Part shown: piece by piece, positions 35,573 through 49,044 of the stretch
How positions within the stretch are numbered: position 1 is the first letter of the stretch
Layout of the letters: each line of letters opens with the position of its first letter
Assembly: GCF_011397635.1 (NCBI RefSeq)
Contig: NC_064770.1
Span: 8,580,826-8,644,825 of the forward strand
Length of the DNA stretch: 64,000 nt
From: Epinephelus fuscoguttatus
Lineage: Eukaryota; Chordata; Actinopteri; Perciformes; Serranidae
Reading direction: 5' to 3'
Notes under the pieces: generated by a model
Told to the model about the DNA's origin: nothing
The model's database searches: none
What the model saw: only the letters and a program-made list of their open reading frames with translations
Program-made: the position numbers and the translations under genes

Positions 35573-38500
35573 TCAGTTTGCAGAGGGGTGGAAGGACAGC
35601 TGCTGGGTGGGGTGAGCCTGAACCTGAACAGCTGGAAAACACAACATACACAAAAGGTTTTTTGAAAAGTAATCTATACACATTTTGAATATAAGGCTGT
35701 TATTTACAAACGCCTTCAATTACACAACAAGTGAAAACAGAGAAGCAGTCAGAGCTACAGGCTACAGTGAGGCTAAAAACAGAGTTCATATGACGCTTTT
35801 CAAAACAATTTTTTATGTTGGGGCTTCAGCACACTTGGATCACTACGGATGAGCATGTTGGAGATATTTTGTGGTTTCAGTTTTGTTTTCTTGGACGTTA
35901 GTCTGGCGCTCCGTCAGCCATTAGGTGTGCTAGCCACTCCCCCCACCGATATCCGCAAGGTATGTGAGGACTCTAAAACTTCACCTGAGCCTCCGTCGGC
36001 ATATGGGTGAGTAGATAATGGCTTAATTTTCATTTTTGGGTGCACTATCCCTTTAAGTTATAGTATAGTATGTTGTAAAAAGTAGTTGAAAAAGTGTTGG
36101 CATACTATGTCATAAAAAATCCTAAGTCTTAGTATAGTATCTCATAACAGCATAAAAGTAACTTTTCTCCATTAAAAACAACTTTTTTTTGTGGCCCATA
36201 GGACCACAGTCAGTCTGTGTCCAGGGGTGTGTTATACCTTGTGGGTGTCCGATGTAAAAGTGTTGTGGTGCTCCCTGCTGGGGGCCGTGTTGGGGGTTGG
36301 AGCTTCCACCCTGCTGAGGGGAGACGTAGTGCAGCATGACAGGTGGCAGGCCGTGACCTGCAGAGTGGTGAGGTCCTGACATGCCTGCAGTGACATGAGC
36401 CTGCAGAGGACACACAAGATGCCATATGAGAAACTGCAAACTGACGATGTCTTAAGAACCACACATCAATGACACCTCACGGATGTTCGGCGGTGAAATA
36501 ACTATTCAGCTCCTTTACTTTAATAAAAATACTGTAATCACACTGTAAAAATACTCCACTACAAGTAAAATTCCTAAACTCAAAACCTTAACTAAGTAAA
36601 AATACGCAGGTATTATCAGCAGAATGTGCTGTAGTGCATGCTCCGTGCCAGTACTCCTGTCTGCTTCTCCAAACTTGGAGCTTAAGATCGCAATTTGCAA
36701 AGAGGGTTCAGTTATGAATAAGCACATCAGGCAAGCCAGGAGGTTTATATGTGGCAACTACATCATGCAGAAACCTGTGTCAGCTCACATGAGGAAAAAG
36801 TTTTAGAAGGGTTTGGGAAAAAGCATTTTGATCCTAAAACATGCGCGTTTTGACCAAAATTTTGATTTTTGAATTTAATATATAAAGTTCACTAATGGGA
36901 AGCTACAGAATGATGAAAAAAAAAAAACCACAACTAAATAATAATATAGTATAGACAGGAAGGGTATGAAAAAACTCTAATCTAAAAAAATAACTAAAGC
37001 AGACAGAGAGGTGGAGTAGAAGTTTAAGGTAGCATAAAATGTGAATAGTAAAGTACAAGTACCTTGAATTTGTACTTAAGTAAAGTACTTGAGTTAATGT
37101 TCTTAATTACATTCCAAAATTCTGAACCCCATCTCAGATTTTCTTAAAGACGGTGTTTCCTAAGGGTTCATATTCACCTGAGTGAGTTGGCTGATGGAGG
37201 GGAAGCCGTGGGGCAGAGCCTGGTGGGTGGGGAGGCTGTATCCCTGCATGGTGTAAGAGGCCTGAGGGGAGCTGTGGCCCTGCTGCAGGTTAGGAGGGGT
37301 TGGGGCTGACAAACCTCCAGAGTGGAACATGGACTGAGGCTGAGGAGCAGCCTGATTCGACTGAGAGGAAAAAACAGACAACCCGAGTTTGATTAAGTAA
37401 TTTAACAGGAAGAGTCAAAGATTTTACATCAGAACATCACCTGTCAACCTAGTTTTCTTCAAGGTGTATTATTATTATTATTATTATTATTATTGTCATT
37501 GTTTTCTTTGTATATAGTTTTAAGGATTACAATTTGCAGAATAGTACTGTATGTTATGTTAAATAATGACCAAGGTAATCTTATTATAATATTTTGCCTG
37601 GTTCTGTCTTGAATTTACTACAAAGAGTGTATAAATTACTGACGACCATTTTACAAAGTACACTAAGGCTTTTCATAGGGACAAAATATTTCATCAACCA
37701 GGCAGCTGATAGTCACCATAAATGTCAGTACAGCATTACCTGAGTGTGTCCTGGACTGGGAGCTGTGTGCTGGGGAGGGGGCTGATTCCCAGTGGGGGTG
37801 CTGGAGGGCTGAGGAGGATGGATGGAGCCCGAGTGGTGAGAGAACGACTGAGCTGAGAGAGAAAAATACAGGTAAAAGTGGGAATATTGCTCATTTACAT
37901 GCAACTTTTAGGTGGTCTGGTATATTCTAACATTTAAACAAAACATTGCAGATATGCAAGTCTGTACATCATCCAGTGCCTTGTCTGCCTTCATACCACA
38001 GTACATTTACAATTTAAAATCTAATTTAAAGTGAACATAAACGATGATATACTGTTAAACCTGGAGCTGGCAATGCATTGTAATTAATGATTTTTCCTCA
38101 ACTGTGGACAGACATTGGTGTATATAGGCGGGTAATGCTCAATCTAAATTCTTATTTATTACCAAAGGAATCCCACAAGGTTCAATACATGGACCATTTC
38201 TTTTTTATCATTTATTTTAATCACAATATTTCTATTGTTCATCTTTATGCAGATGACACTGTACTGCTGAGCTGAATTAAGCTTCAGAAAATCTGCAACT
38301 TTACTCTGCAACTTTACCTATGACGAGTCTTTCTGTACCTTGTTATTGCAGTATTTATTATTATATATTTTCATTTAAATTCATACAACAGTAAACTCAC
38401 ACACAGACTTTATGTAAATAGTATATTTGGCAACCCATGTCAGCATTTTTCATTTTTTTTTTCTACATTCATTTTCTACATTTATTCTACATTTCATCTA

Positions 38501-40733
38501 CGCCAGAGGACGATGCCATCCGTGATCAAATAACTAGTGGACAATTCCCCTTTGATCTACCCTACCCGTACCTGCTTGTTCTGCTACCACGGCCGTGGCA
38601 GAATCACCCTAAAGGGACGGTGTTGTGTCTAAGTCTGACCCCCTATCAAACACTGTTCCTGTAGCACCCTCTTTGGGGTTGCCTCAGATTTAGGTAAGGG
38701 GAAACACATAGACGAGGAAACAGTCTTCAACACAACACAGGCCCAGGATCTGCGGCGACAGTTTAGGCATTTGGTCTATGTTTTCAGAGAGTTGCAGGCG
38801 AATCTGAAGAAACTATACTGAATCTACTATTAAAGGTAGGATCTGGAGGATTTTCAAACAAAACAAAATATAGACATATACAAATGAAATCCTGCTTAAT
38901 CATCACCTATGGGCTTCTACTCATGTGTGGTGGTGACTCTGTTTGCAGAGCTCCTGCCCTTTAACTGTATTTTGATGTTTTTTTGAGCTCGGACCGCTTC
39001 TGGGCGGAGATTTCCCCAGCCAATGAGAGAGCGTAGGTGCCGTGCCCAAGCGTGTCCAAGCGTGCACCAGCGCGAGCCTTGCCTGCACCTCTTCTGCAAA
39101 GCCTTCTTCCGTACCTCCGGGCTCCGTACACCTGGGAGAGTTGAGCCTGATAGGAGGGGCTAAATTTGAATGTGTGTTTACAAACAGCAACTGGAAAATC
39201 CTCCAGACCCTACCTTTAAATATGATAAAAAGATGCATCCCATCTTTCCATTTCGTTTGATTTACCCTCCTCTCTCTGCGGTTCTCCTGGAGTTGCATTT
39301 TTACCTCCCAAGTGCTAAAATTTCTAAAACCACCCCTCCACTGTTAGAAATAGCCTAGTATTTCTGCTATTTGTGATTGTGTTTTTTTAATATATGTACT
39401 TATTCCTCATACTTGTCACTTTTGTCTACACAGAGCGAAAGAGACAAGAAGAGACACACACACACACACACACACAAAAGCAGGAAAACAGTGACAGATA
39501 AGCTTGGCTCTACATGTGATTAGAAAAGAGCATAATGATGTAATGTATAAAACAGTAATAGGAGTATTGAATAAATCAAAAAATTGATTTGTTGTTTGTC
39601 GCAGGTAGACCACTATTTGTGCTGGCATGTAATGCCGGCCATCTCCATCGGCTACAACCACAAGAATATTTCAGAGCTGTAGGAAACACTGTATCATCAA
39701 TGTTGCTATCATTATTGAGTATCATGTTTCAAAACCCAAAATGGCACAGTGAAAAAAAGAACTGCAGTGATGTTTATTTCCTACAACGGAGATAAGAGCT
39801 CAATGTGAGAGATACATTTTGGTGTAGGCTAACAGAGTTCTGAATTCACAACAAATTACTTATTAGGGCAGATCACAACAAAACAAACTGTATTCACCAC
39901 ATTCATGATTTGTTGAGTTTTAAGGAAAACTTCTTGCTTTGCCTTTCAGTAGATTAGCTTACCATACATGCCCTGTTGTGGCCCCGGTGGGCCATCACTC
40001 TGGCCAGGGTACTGGGGGCCAGGAGGACCCATCTGCTGAGGAGGTGCCCCAGATGTCAGCATCCTGGCACCACCCTGCAGCATTGAGTAAACAGGCTGGA
40101 AATAACAAAAGAACCAGACAAGAGTATCAAAAAACAAAGTCAAGTCAAAATATTTGTTTTAGTTTCTTAAGATACGGTTTAACAAACATCAAATAGTAGT
40201 TTGACTTCATGTGATTCAATCCTAATATACATTTCTTTTTATTTTAGAGGCTTTTGACACACTATTACTCACATTTAGCCGATGAATAAGAATCACATGC
40301 AAAGTCACAGTAGAATGTCCTAGTGGTTTAGTTTTACTTTAAGTAGGGCTGGGCGATATGGCCTTAAAAAAAAAAAAAAAAATCCGATTCACGATTTAAA
40401 TCGATTTTTTTCCCCTCCTAGTTAAAACAAAATAATATTTGCGGCCTGGTAGCACATACCTGGAGTCCAAAACTTTCAGCATGTGAATAAACCCTGGCTT
40501 TTCCATGGTAGCCTATATGGGCACCACATCTCCTGCAATATACATGGCAACTGCATCTGTGATCGCTTTCCACCGGACCCCTTTCTTATCATAGGCCTAC
40601 AGCAGTGTTTCCCCTACCATCATATTTGATCACAACAGAAGTCATTTAAGGTTACCTTTCCTATAGAACAGGTCTATACCTTGTCCTTTTATTATACAAA
40701 CTAAATAGCCTTATGTTACAGGCTGAGCCTGAT

Positions 40734-40773
<40 letters not shown>

Positions 40774-41254
40774 AGCTGTGTATGTGTGTAGTTGTTGCAG
40801 GAGTTAGTGCGCCGGGTGTGGTGTGTGACATCAGACGGATGCGCCCCAGGAAGAAAGTGAGGCATGTGCTATGCTATGTTTACATCGAGCAGCCACAGTG
40901 AAGAAGCCTGCGCAGTTCTGCATGCTGTTTTTGAGTTATTTCCCTCTATGTAAAAGTCAGACACTGATGACAGAGGCTGTGCATCATCCCTGCAGTGCTG
41001 AAAATAAAGTGCCGTTCTTCAACGCAGATGAAGTCCCGTTGTTTATGTGTTGTTGCCACAACGAGCTAACACAAGCTAAAGGAGCTAATGGTCTTCGGAG
41101 GTCCCTTTACTACGGTTCGGGGGTCTGCCAGCTTGGCGTTGGTAACACTTATTTATCTTATTGACACAAGGACATGTCATTTCTGTCCCTACACGGTGCG
41201 CGTCTAAAATCCTCCTCTGCTCTCTGTGTCGTGCACGGCGGAGTTCGGCCCTGA

Positions 41255-41303
<49 letters not shown>

Positions 41304-44300
41304 ATACGGACACAGGTGAGCACATAAAAACACTGAAGAACTTGTTCCCTTTCTTGAGAAGGAGTTCTTCCCCGCTTGCTGCCATGTTGTTTGTGTATCA
41401 AGCGCGCGGGGGTGAGGGGGGAGCCCACTCTAAACTACGGGAGCCCAGCATGGAGCAGCGTTGGCGAATTTTAAATAGAAACTTGATTTTCATTAAAACA
41501 AATTGGCCTAAACTACAAATTCGAATTAATCGAGAAAATCGATTTATCGCCCAGCCCTAACTTTAAGTATCAAAAGTAAAAGAAAAAGTTACCTTGACTG
41601 ATATATTTATGATTTACATTATTTGATAGTTAATACTGAACCATCAATGTTAGATTATGTTCCTGTTGTAGCTGCTCGGGGTGGAGCTAATTTGAACTAC
41701 TTTATAAACAGTAAGCTGGTTTGGTCCAGTGGTTCACAACCTAGGGGTCGGGCCCCTCAAAAGGGTCAACAGTTAAATCTGAGGGGTCATCAGATGATTA
41801 GATAATAGACTTCATGTTAGGTCTCTTTAAACAAATAGACATTACAACTGTGACAAGGAGTTCCAACTGCTTTTTTGTAGGGAGCCATGAGCCAAAGAGG
41901 TTGGGATCCACTGGTTAAATGTGCTTCATGAGCTTCAATGTTAAGTCAAATATCAGTACCTGTCCGTGGTAGTGTGGAGGAAGGGCCTGGAGCACCTGAC
42001 CGTACTGCAGGTAGGACTGGGGATAAGGTGAAGCCACCAGGGGGGGTCCTGCTGCCGAGGCTGCAGCTGAGATCATGGGGGAGGCCTGGGAGGCATGGTG
42101 CTCTGGACGCTGTCCCACCACCGGACCTGAAACAGCAGAACACATGGTCACTACCACTTCAGAGGTAAGAATCATGTTGATAGTAATGTCAAAAGAAATG
42201 TTGGTAGTACATCACAGAAAAGGTGAACAATAATGGATTTTGTCACTCCTAATATTAGTCTTTGTCTTTAATCTACTTGGTGATCAAAAATGTTTTGGAA
42301 CCACAGTGGGATGTAAACAGGAAGTATAATGTTGCCATGGAGTCAGCGAATTATGCTGTAGGCTACACTGGGAGCCTGTATTTGTTTACTCTTTCTTCAC
42401 CATTCAAAGCATGCTGAATTAGCTACTAGCAGCTCCTGTTTGCAGTGTGCCTACACACAACTATTACTGAATTACTTTGATACTGAAGAAAACTTAAAAA
42501 CATGATGATTCTCAGGCAACTTCTGCACCATCTTATTTCTGTCAGTTTTAAGAGGATTTGTAGACATTTACTCCGGATGGACATCAGATATAATGATACC
42601 CTCAGGAAGTGTGACTAACACTGAATCTAAAAATATGTGTCATGTTTGTGTGTTAACATTTCACTGAGTGATGAGTCTGAGAAAGACCATGATTTTTGGC
42701 ACAAATTGCACCCTCATCCCTTCCACAAACGCTGCTGCAGCTTCAACTATTGCCAGTGATACGCAGGCCAAGAACACCAAACTATGTTGAATAATTTCAT
42801 GTTTTTAGAACACCTGCACGCACCTGTCCCTTTCACCTCCAAATATCTTTGCCTCACGTTTCTCCATTCTCATGATTGCACAGACATTAATGATCAATTT
42901 GAATGAAATAAAAAAAAAAATTGTGTGTGTATGTTTACCTTTGGCTCTGGGGTATTTGCCCTGGTTGACAGTTGACATGGTGTACTGATACATCTGAGGA
43001 GCCTGAGAAGGAGTCAAGGGAGACACTTTAATTACAGCTGTGTAAAGTTTTATGATGACTCTCTAATGCCATCTGATTAATGACACAACAATGGAATATA
43101 TGTGTATAATAACAGTCTTGGTGACTGACACTACAAAGAGGGAATCAGACCTGGATCTGGTGTCCTTGGATGTGGAGGGGGGAGACATAGGACAGGTAGT
43201 GCCCAGGTGGGTTGCTGTAGATGGCGCCTCCTCCTGGCTGTCCTGGAGGAGGCAGAACTAAAGAGGGGCTCGGAGGGGTTGGTCGAGGAGGGGTGGGGGT
43301 CGGCGCAGGCTTCTGTCACAACACGGGGAAAGAAATACTGTCAGAGAGGAAAATCTTAAGTTGAATTTAGAAGTTCTGGACTATTATACAACCCCTACAT
43401 ATAAGGTTTCACATAGAGCAGTTCAACACTTAAAAACTGTATAACAATCGTGAAATCAAACTAAACATCATGTTAAAGTGTCAAATTATTCACAAACTAC
43501 AATCAAACTACAAGTGAAACCAAAAAGTGGGTGTTTGTTTTACCATCAAACTAACCTGGACTGTGTTAACTTTTATGGGAAGAAATTCTTTTGCGTTTGG
43601 ATTCAGTGTTGAGTTTTTCACTTGCCTGCAAAAAAGAAAACAGAAATGGTCATTAAATATATACGTATATCAAAAACAACAAACAGCTAAAAATAACAGC
43701 CATGTTGTTTAAGGTACGGGTGGGACGATGAAAAATGATTCAGGAAGTCCAGTTTGAGTAACAGATTTTTGAGTTTCAGGGTTTATCAGACGCAGTTACA
43801 GAAAGGATTACTTTTGCCTCAGTCTCAAGTAGCCGTTAGAGGAATTGCAGTTTTTGGCAATTCCACTATGGCTTAATTTTTCAGCCTTGGGGCGCTGCTG
43901 CTTTATGAACCCCCACTAATCAAATTCAGCAAGTTTGTTTTGAATGGGAAATTTTGGTATTCTTAAAGTTGAAAAATACCAAAGTTTCCCATTCTCATAC
44001 TTATGTGCATTATGACTATGCAAACTTTAACCATCTTCACTGTAGAGATTCAGGAAAAGTGTCTCCATTTTTCCAAATAAACTTTAGTTTTATATAAATT
44101 ATTTCACAACCCTGACTGATAGTAAAACACAGAAAGTAACACCCTGGATTTGCTACTGTAGCTAACTGGTTTGTTTACACGTGTGAGGCTGTGCAAATTT
44201 AATATGATCCACAGTCAGAATGGACACCCCACACCTTCCTGATATCTACAACTTTTTCCTCTAACTTTCTGAAACTGACAAGCTGACATCCATGTCTACT

Positions 44301-47300
44301 TTCCTTTCATTTATCATGTTTGCCTGTTTTCACTACCTGAGAGAAAATTTTGTAATAGTAATGCAGCACTTACACTGCAGCTGCAGATGCAGACTCTGGT
44401 CGTTCACCGCTTTCTGAACAGCCCTCCTCACTGCTGGGGGCCGACTGGGTTGTCCCTGGCTGCAGCTCATCTGGCCCTGAGGCCTGGGGGCCGACAGGAG
44501 CTGTGGGGGTCGAGGCAGCAGGGGTCGTGGTGGGGGCAGCTGCCTCTGCTGTCTGCTGCAGATCTTGGGCAGAGGAGGTGAGAGGTTTCAGCGGCACAGG
44601 GGAGGAGGAGGATGAGTCAGCAGGTGAGGAGGAGCTGTGCTGAGGAGGATCTGAAGAAGCTGGGCTCGCTGATGGAGAGGAGGTGGGCTGCAGCTGAGAG
44701 ACATACAGGAAGAAATACAAACATTAACAACTGACACCCCAGATACTGTTTTTTAACACTTTATAACTTCACTATTTGCTGACTTCTTCTGATACACAGT
44801 AAAGGTGCAGTTTGCATCCACGTCTGTCAAGACTCATGTAATAATGAAGACTTTGAAGGAATGTAATGAAAGGTAATAAGTGTATTTTTGGGGCGAAATG
44901 TGGATGCTTTACACACATCTTCATCCCAAATCAATGTTTTATGTGTTGATTCAAATAACCAAATTTTTTCCATGTCTTATTTCTTCTATATGCATTCTTT
45001 TATTAATTTACTGTAAATATAATACACACATAGGATTGCAATGCTAAAATTAAACACTCCACTCCATCCTTCATGAATTAATCCATCAATGCCTCACCTG
45101 TAGATTTCTGAACATAATAAATTCACTCATAAATTAACATTTACAGTAATTAACTCTAAATCTTACATCATTAACTTTGATCTGCTGTGGCTGTGATTGA
45201 ACTGTATATGCACATCGCTTTAGAAAACAGCATCTGCCAAATCAATAAATGAACACATATTTATTCCTGAACCCTCAGACAGGAACATGAGCCCTGTATG
45301 ACCCCTGTCCCCTTAGTATCACATCATTCTCACCCTGAATTCTTTGCCGAATTTGCGGAGCTCTTCCTCCAGTTGGGATCTCTGCTGGCCCGAAGAAGCT
45401 GCGAGATAGAGACAGAGAAGTAGATGAATGACTCATCAGATTCACCACAGTGGGATTTTTAAGACTAACATAAGAATGACTGTGTGCGGATCACAGCTAC
45501 CTAAAGTCAGTGTTTTCTCACATCAAGTATAAAAGGGACGAATGTAAACGCCGTGAAGGACACAAGTCTTTTACCTTTGCTGCTCTTTGCTTCAGACAAA
45601 CTTTCAGTTCGCTCTTTCGCTGCTGTGCTGAGGATCTCATTCACTGTGGAGGATGGAGAGAGGACTGAAACACACTTACAAAGAAAACACTGACATGTAG
45701 AACATACCAGCATTGTGGATTCTCAAGTTCTGACGACTCTTAGACATCCATTTTTCCATTTACAGTACAGGCCAAAAGTTTGGACACACCTTCTCATTCA
45801 ATGCGTTTTCTTTATTTTCATGACTATTTACATTGTAGATTCTCACTGAAGGCATCAAAACTATGAATGAACACATGTGGAGTTATGTACTTAACAAAAA
45901 GGTGAAATAACTGAAAACATGTTTTATATTCTAGTTTCTTCAAAATAGCCACCCTTTGCTCTGATTACTGCTTTGCACACTCTTGGCATTCTCTCCATGA
46001 GCTTCAAGAGGTAGTCACCTGAAATGGTTTTCCAACAGTCTTGAAGGAGTTCCCAGAGGTGTTTAGCACTTGTTGGCCCCTTTGCCTTCACTCTGCGGTC
46101 CAGCTCACCCCAAACCATCTGGATTGGGTTCAGGTCCGGTGACTGTGGAGGCCAGGTCATCTGCCGCAGCACTCCATCTCTCTCCTTCTTGGTCAAATAG
46201 CCCTTACACAGCCTGGAGGTGTGTTTGGGGTCATTGTCCTGTTGAAAAATAAATGATCGTCCAACTAAACGCAAACCGGATGGGATGGCATGTCGCTGCA
46301 GGATGCTGTGGTAGCCATGCTGGTTCAGTGTGCCTTCAATTTTGAATAAATCCCCAACAGTGTCACCAGCAAAACACCCCCACACCATCACACCTCCTCC
46401 TCCATGCTTCACAGTGGGAACCAGGCATGTGGAATCCATCCGTTCACCTTTTCTGCGTCTCACAAAGACACGGCGGTTGGAACCAAAGATCTCAAATTTG
46501 GACTCATCAGACCAAAACACAGATTTCCACTGGTCTAATGTCCATTCCTTGTGTTTCTTGGCCCAAACAAATCTCTTCTGCTTGTTGCCTCTCCTTAGCA
46601 GTGGTTTCCTAGCAGCTATTTGACCATGAAGGCCTGATTCGCGCAGTCTCCTCTTAACAGTTGTTCTAGAGATGGGTCTGCTGCTAGAACTCTGTGTGGC
46701 ATTCATCTGGTCTCTGATCTGAGCTGCTGTTAACTTGCGATTTCTGAGGCTGGTGACTCGGATGAACTTATCCTCAGAAGCAGAGGTGACTCTTGGTCTT
46801 CCTTTCCTGGGTCGGTCCTCATGTGTGCCAGTTTCCTTGTAGCGCTTGATGGTTTTTGCGACTCCACTCGGGGACACATTTAAAGTTTTTGCAATTTTCC
46901 GGACTGACTGACCTTCATTTCTTAAAGTAATGATGGCCATTCGTTTTTCTTTAGTTAGCTGATTGGTTCTTGCCATAATATGAATTTTAACAGTTGTCCA
47001 ATAGGGCTGTCGGCTGTGTATTAACCTGACTTCTGCACAACACAACTGATGGTCCCAACCCCATTGATAAAGCAAGAAATTCCACTAATTAACCCTGATA
47101 AGGCACACCTGTGAAGTGGAAACCATTTCAGGTGACTACCTCTTGAAGCTCATGGAGAGAATGCCAAGAGTGTGCAAAGCAGTAATCAGAGCAAAGGGTG
47201 GCTATTTTGAAGAAACTAGAATATAAAACATGTTTTCAGTTATTTCACCTTTTTTTGTTAAGTACATAACTCCACATGTGTTCATTCATAGTTTTGATGC

Positions 47301-48805
47301 CTTCAGTGAGAATCTACAATGTAAACAGTCATGAAAATAAAGAAAACGTATTGAATGAGAAGGTGTGTCCAAACTTTTGGCCTGTACTGTATAAGGGACA
47401 TATTAAGAGAAACAGACTTTTTCACAGCTTTTCAACAAAACTACATGATATCATCTTACATTTTGGATATTGTTATATCTTCAGTGTTGTCTTTTCCTGG
47501 TTTTAAAGGCTGCATTACAGTAATTAGAGTAGACTATTATGGCTGTGCTATTATTTGCCTTTACCCACTTAGTCATTATATCCATATTACTGAATTTATA
47601 CTAGGAACTCATTGTGTACACATTTTATGATAGCACCAATAGTCAACTCTACAATGTCATTACCATATTGATATCAAGTTATTTGCTAAAAAATATAGTG
47701 ATATGTATTTTTTCACTTTTTTCAACAGTATGAGAAAGACACTCTTCCCCCCACCACAAAGCCAGTCAGATCATTAATTAAATGTTAAATAGCAGACTTC
47801 AACTTCTCGGGATTGAGCACTTGCACGCTTGTTTACAAAACGTTACTTTTAGTTCACCTCATCCTTTTGCAGAAGTCTCATGATTTTTTTAATTACATGC
47901 TGCTGTTTATATTTTTCTCAAGACTTGGTTGTGGTGTACATTTTACACTGTCTACATAGTAAATGCTCTAACTTCAAGTTTTTTCCACTTGTGATATTGA
48001 TTTTCATAATCAATTCTTTGTATAGTAGGTTATAAAGGAAAAAAGCCAAACATTTGCCTCTAAAATGTGAATATTTTCTGCTTGTCTCAGTTTTATTTCA
48101 TTGTAAATTGAATATCTTTGAACATCCAAAAAAATTATCAAGAAATTAATTGAGCAAAAAATTCTAATTATTTATGGCCCTAAATTCGTTCTTTTCTTTT
48201 CAGCAGCTTCTGAACTTCACTTTTATTTCATCTAAAATTATCTGCAGACACATGAAATCTTTCCTAAATTGTTATTTCTGTTGTTTAAGAAGCTGAGAGT
48301 CCAAAAAGCCCTTTGCTTACTTAAAGTTGTTCGGTTTAACATTTTCATTCAGAAAATGGGGATTCTTATTTTCTTTACCAACAACAAAATGGAGATACAA
48401 CTATTGGCTCAACAAATGTAATTGTATAGACATAATATTGAGAGTACAAACAGTCAATCATTTAAACTCTTCAGGTTAAAGAACTTCTCCATGTAACTGA
48501 GTTTCAATGTCAACATTTTTGAAGCCTTACCGAAATATACATATAGCCCTAGATCTGAAAACGAAAATAAAAACTGTCTCACCATCGACAGGGAAGAGCG
48601 GGGTGGGGCCAGAGGGTTTAGTGGTGGTGGTTGCCGTGGCGACTGTGGAGGAGAAAGAAGAGGAGGAGTCCAAGAAAGTGGGGCCGACCAGGGGGAGGTC
48701 CTGGGAAGAGGCGTCTGGTTTTGGAGCACGAGAGACTGGAAGGAAGAGAAAGAGGGCAAAACTGAATCTCTCTTCATGATCAAAGATTCATGAAAGAAAT
48801 TTCTC

Positions 48806-48881
<76 letters not shown>

Positions 48882-48975
48882 GGACCTACCTGCAGGTGAG
48901 GACTGGGAGTTTGGGGTCCGCAGGTTTCTGGTGCTCTGAAGTCTCTGGGCTTTGGGGGAAGTTCTGGATGTGACT

Positions 48976-49044
<69 letters not shown>

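Noticed and set aside
41085-41428. Cysteine/valine-rich frames in the hAT element
   Set aside because: Translations of the CA microsatellite. No transposase motif found.
30127-47391. The two Tc1 copies as an inverted-repeat pair enclosing a composite element
   Set aside because: Each copy has its own TA duplication, and the segment between them is ordinary lat and atxn2l sequence, so they are independent insertions.
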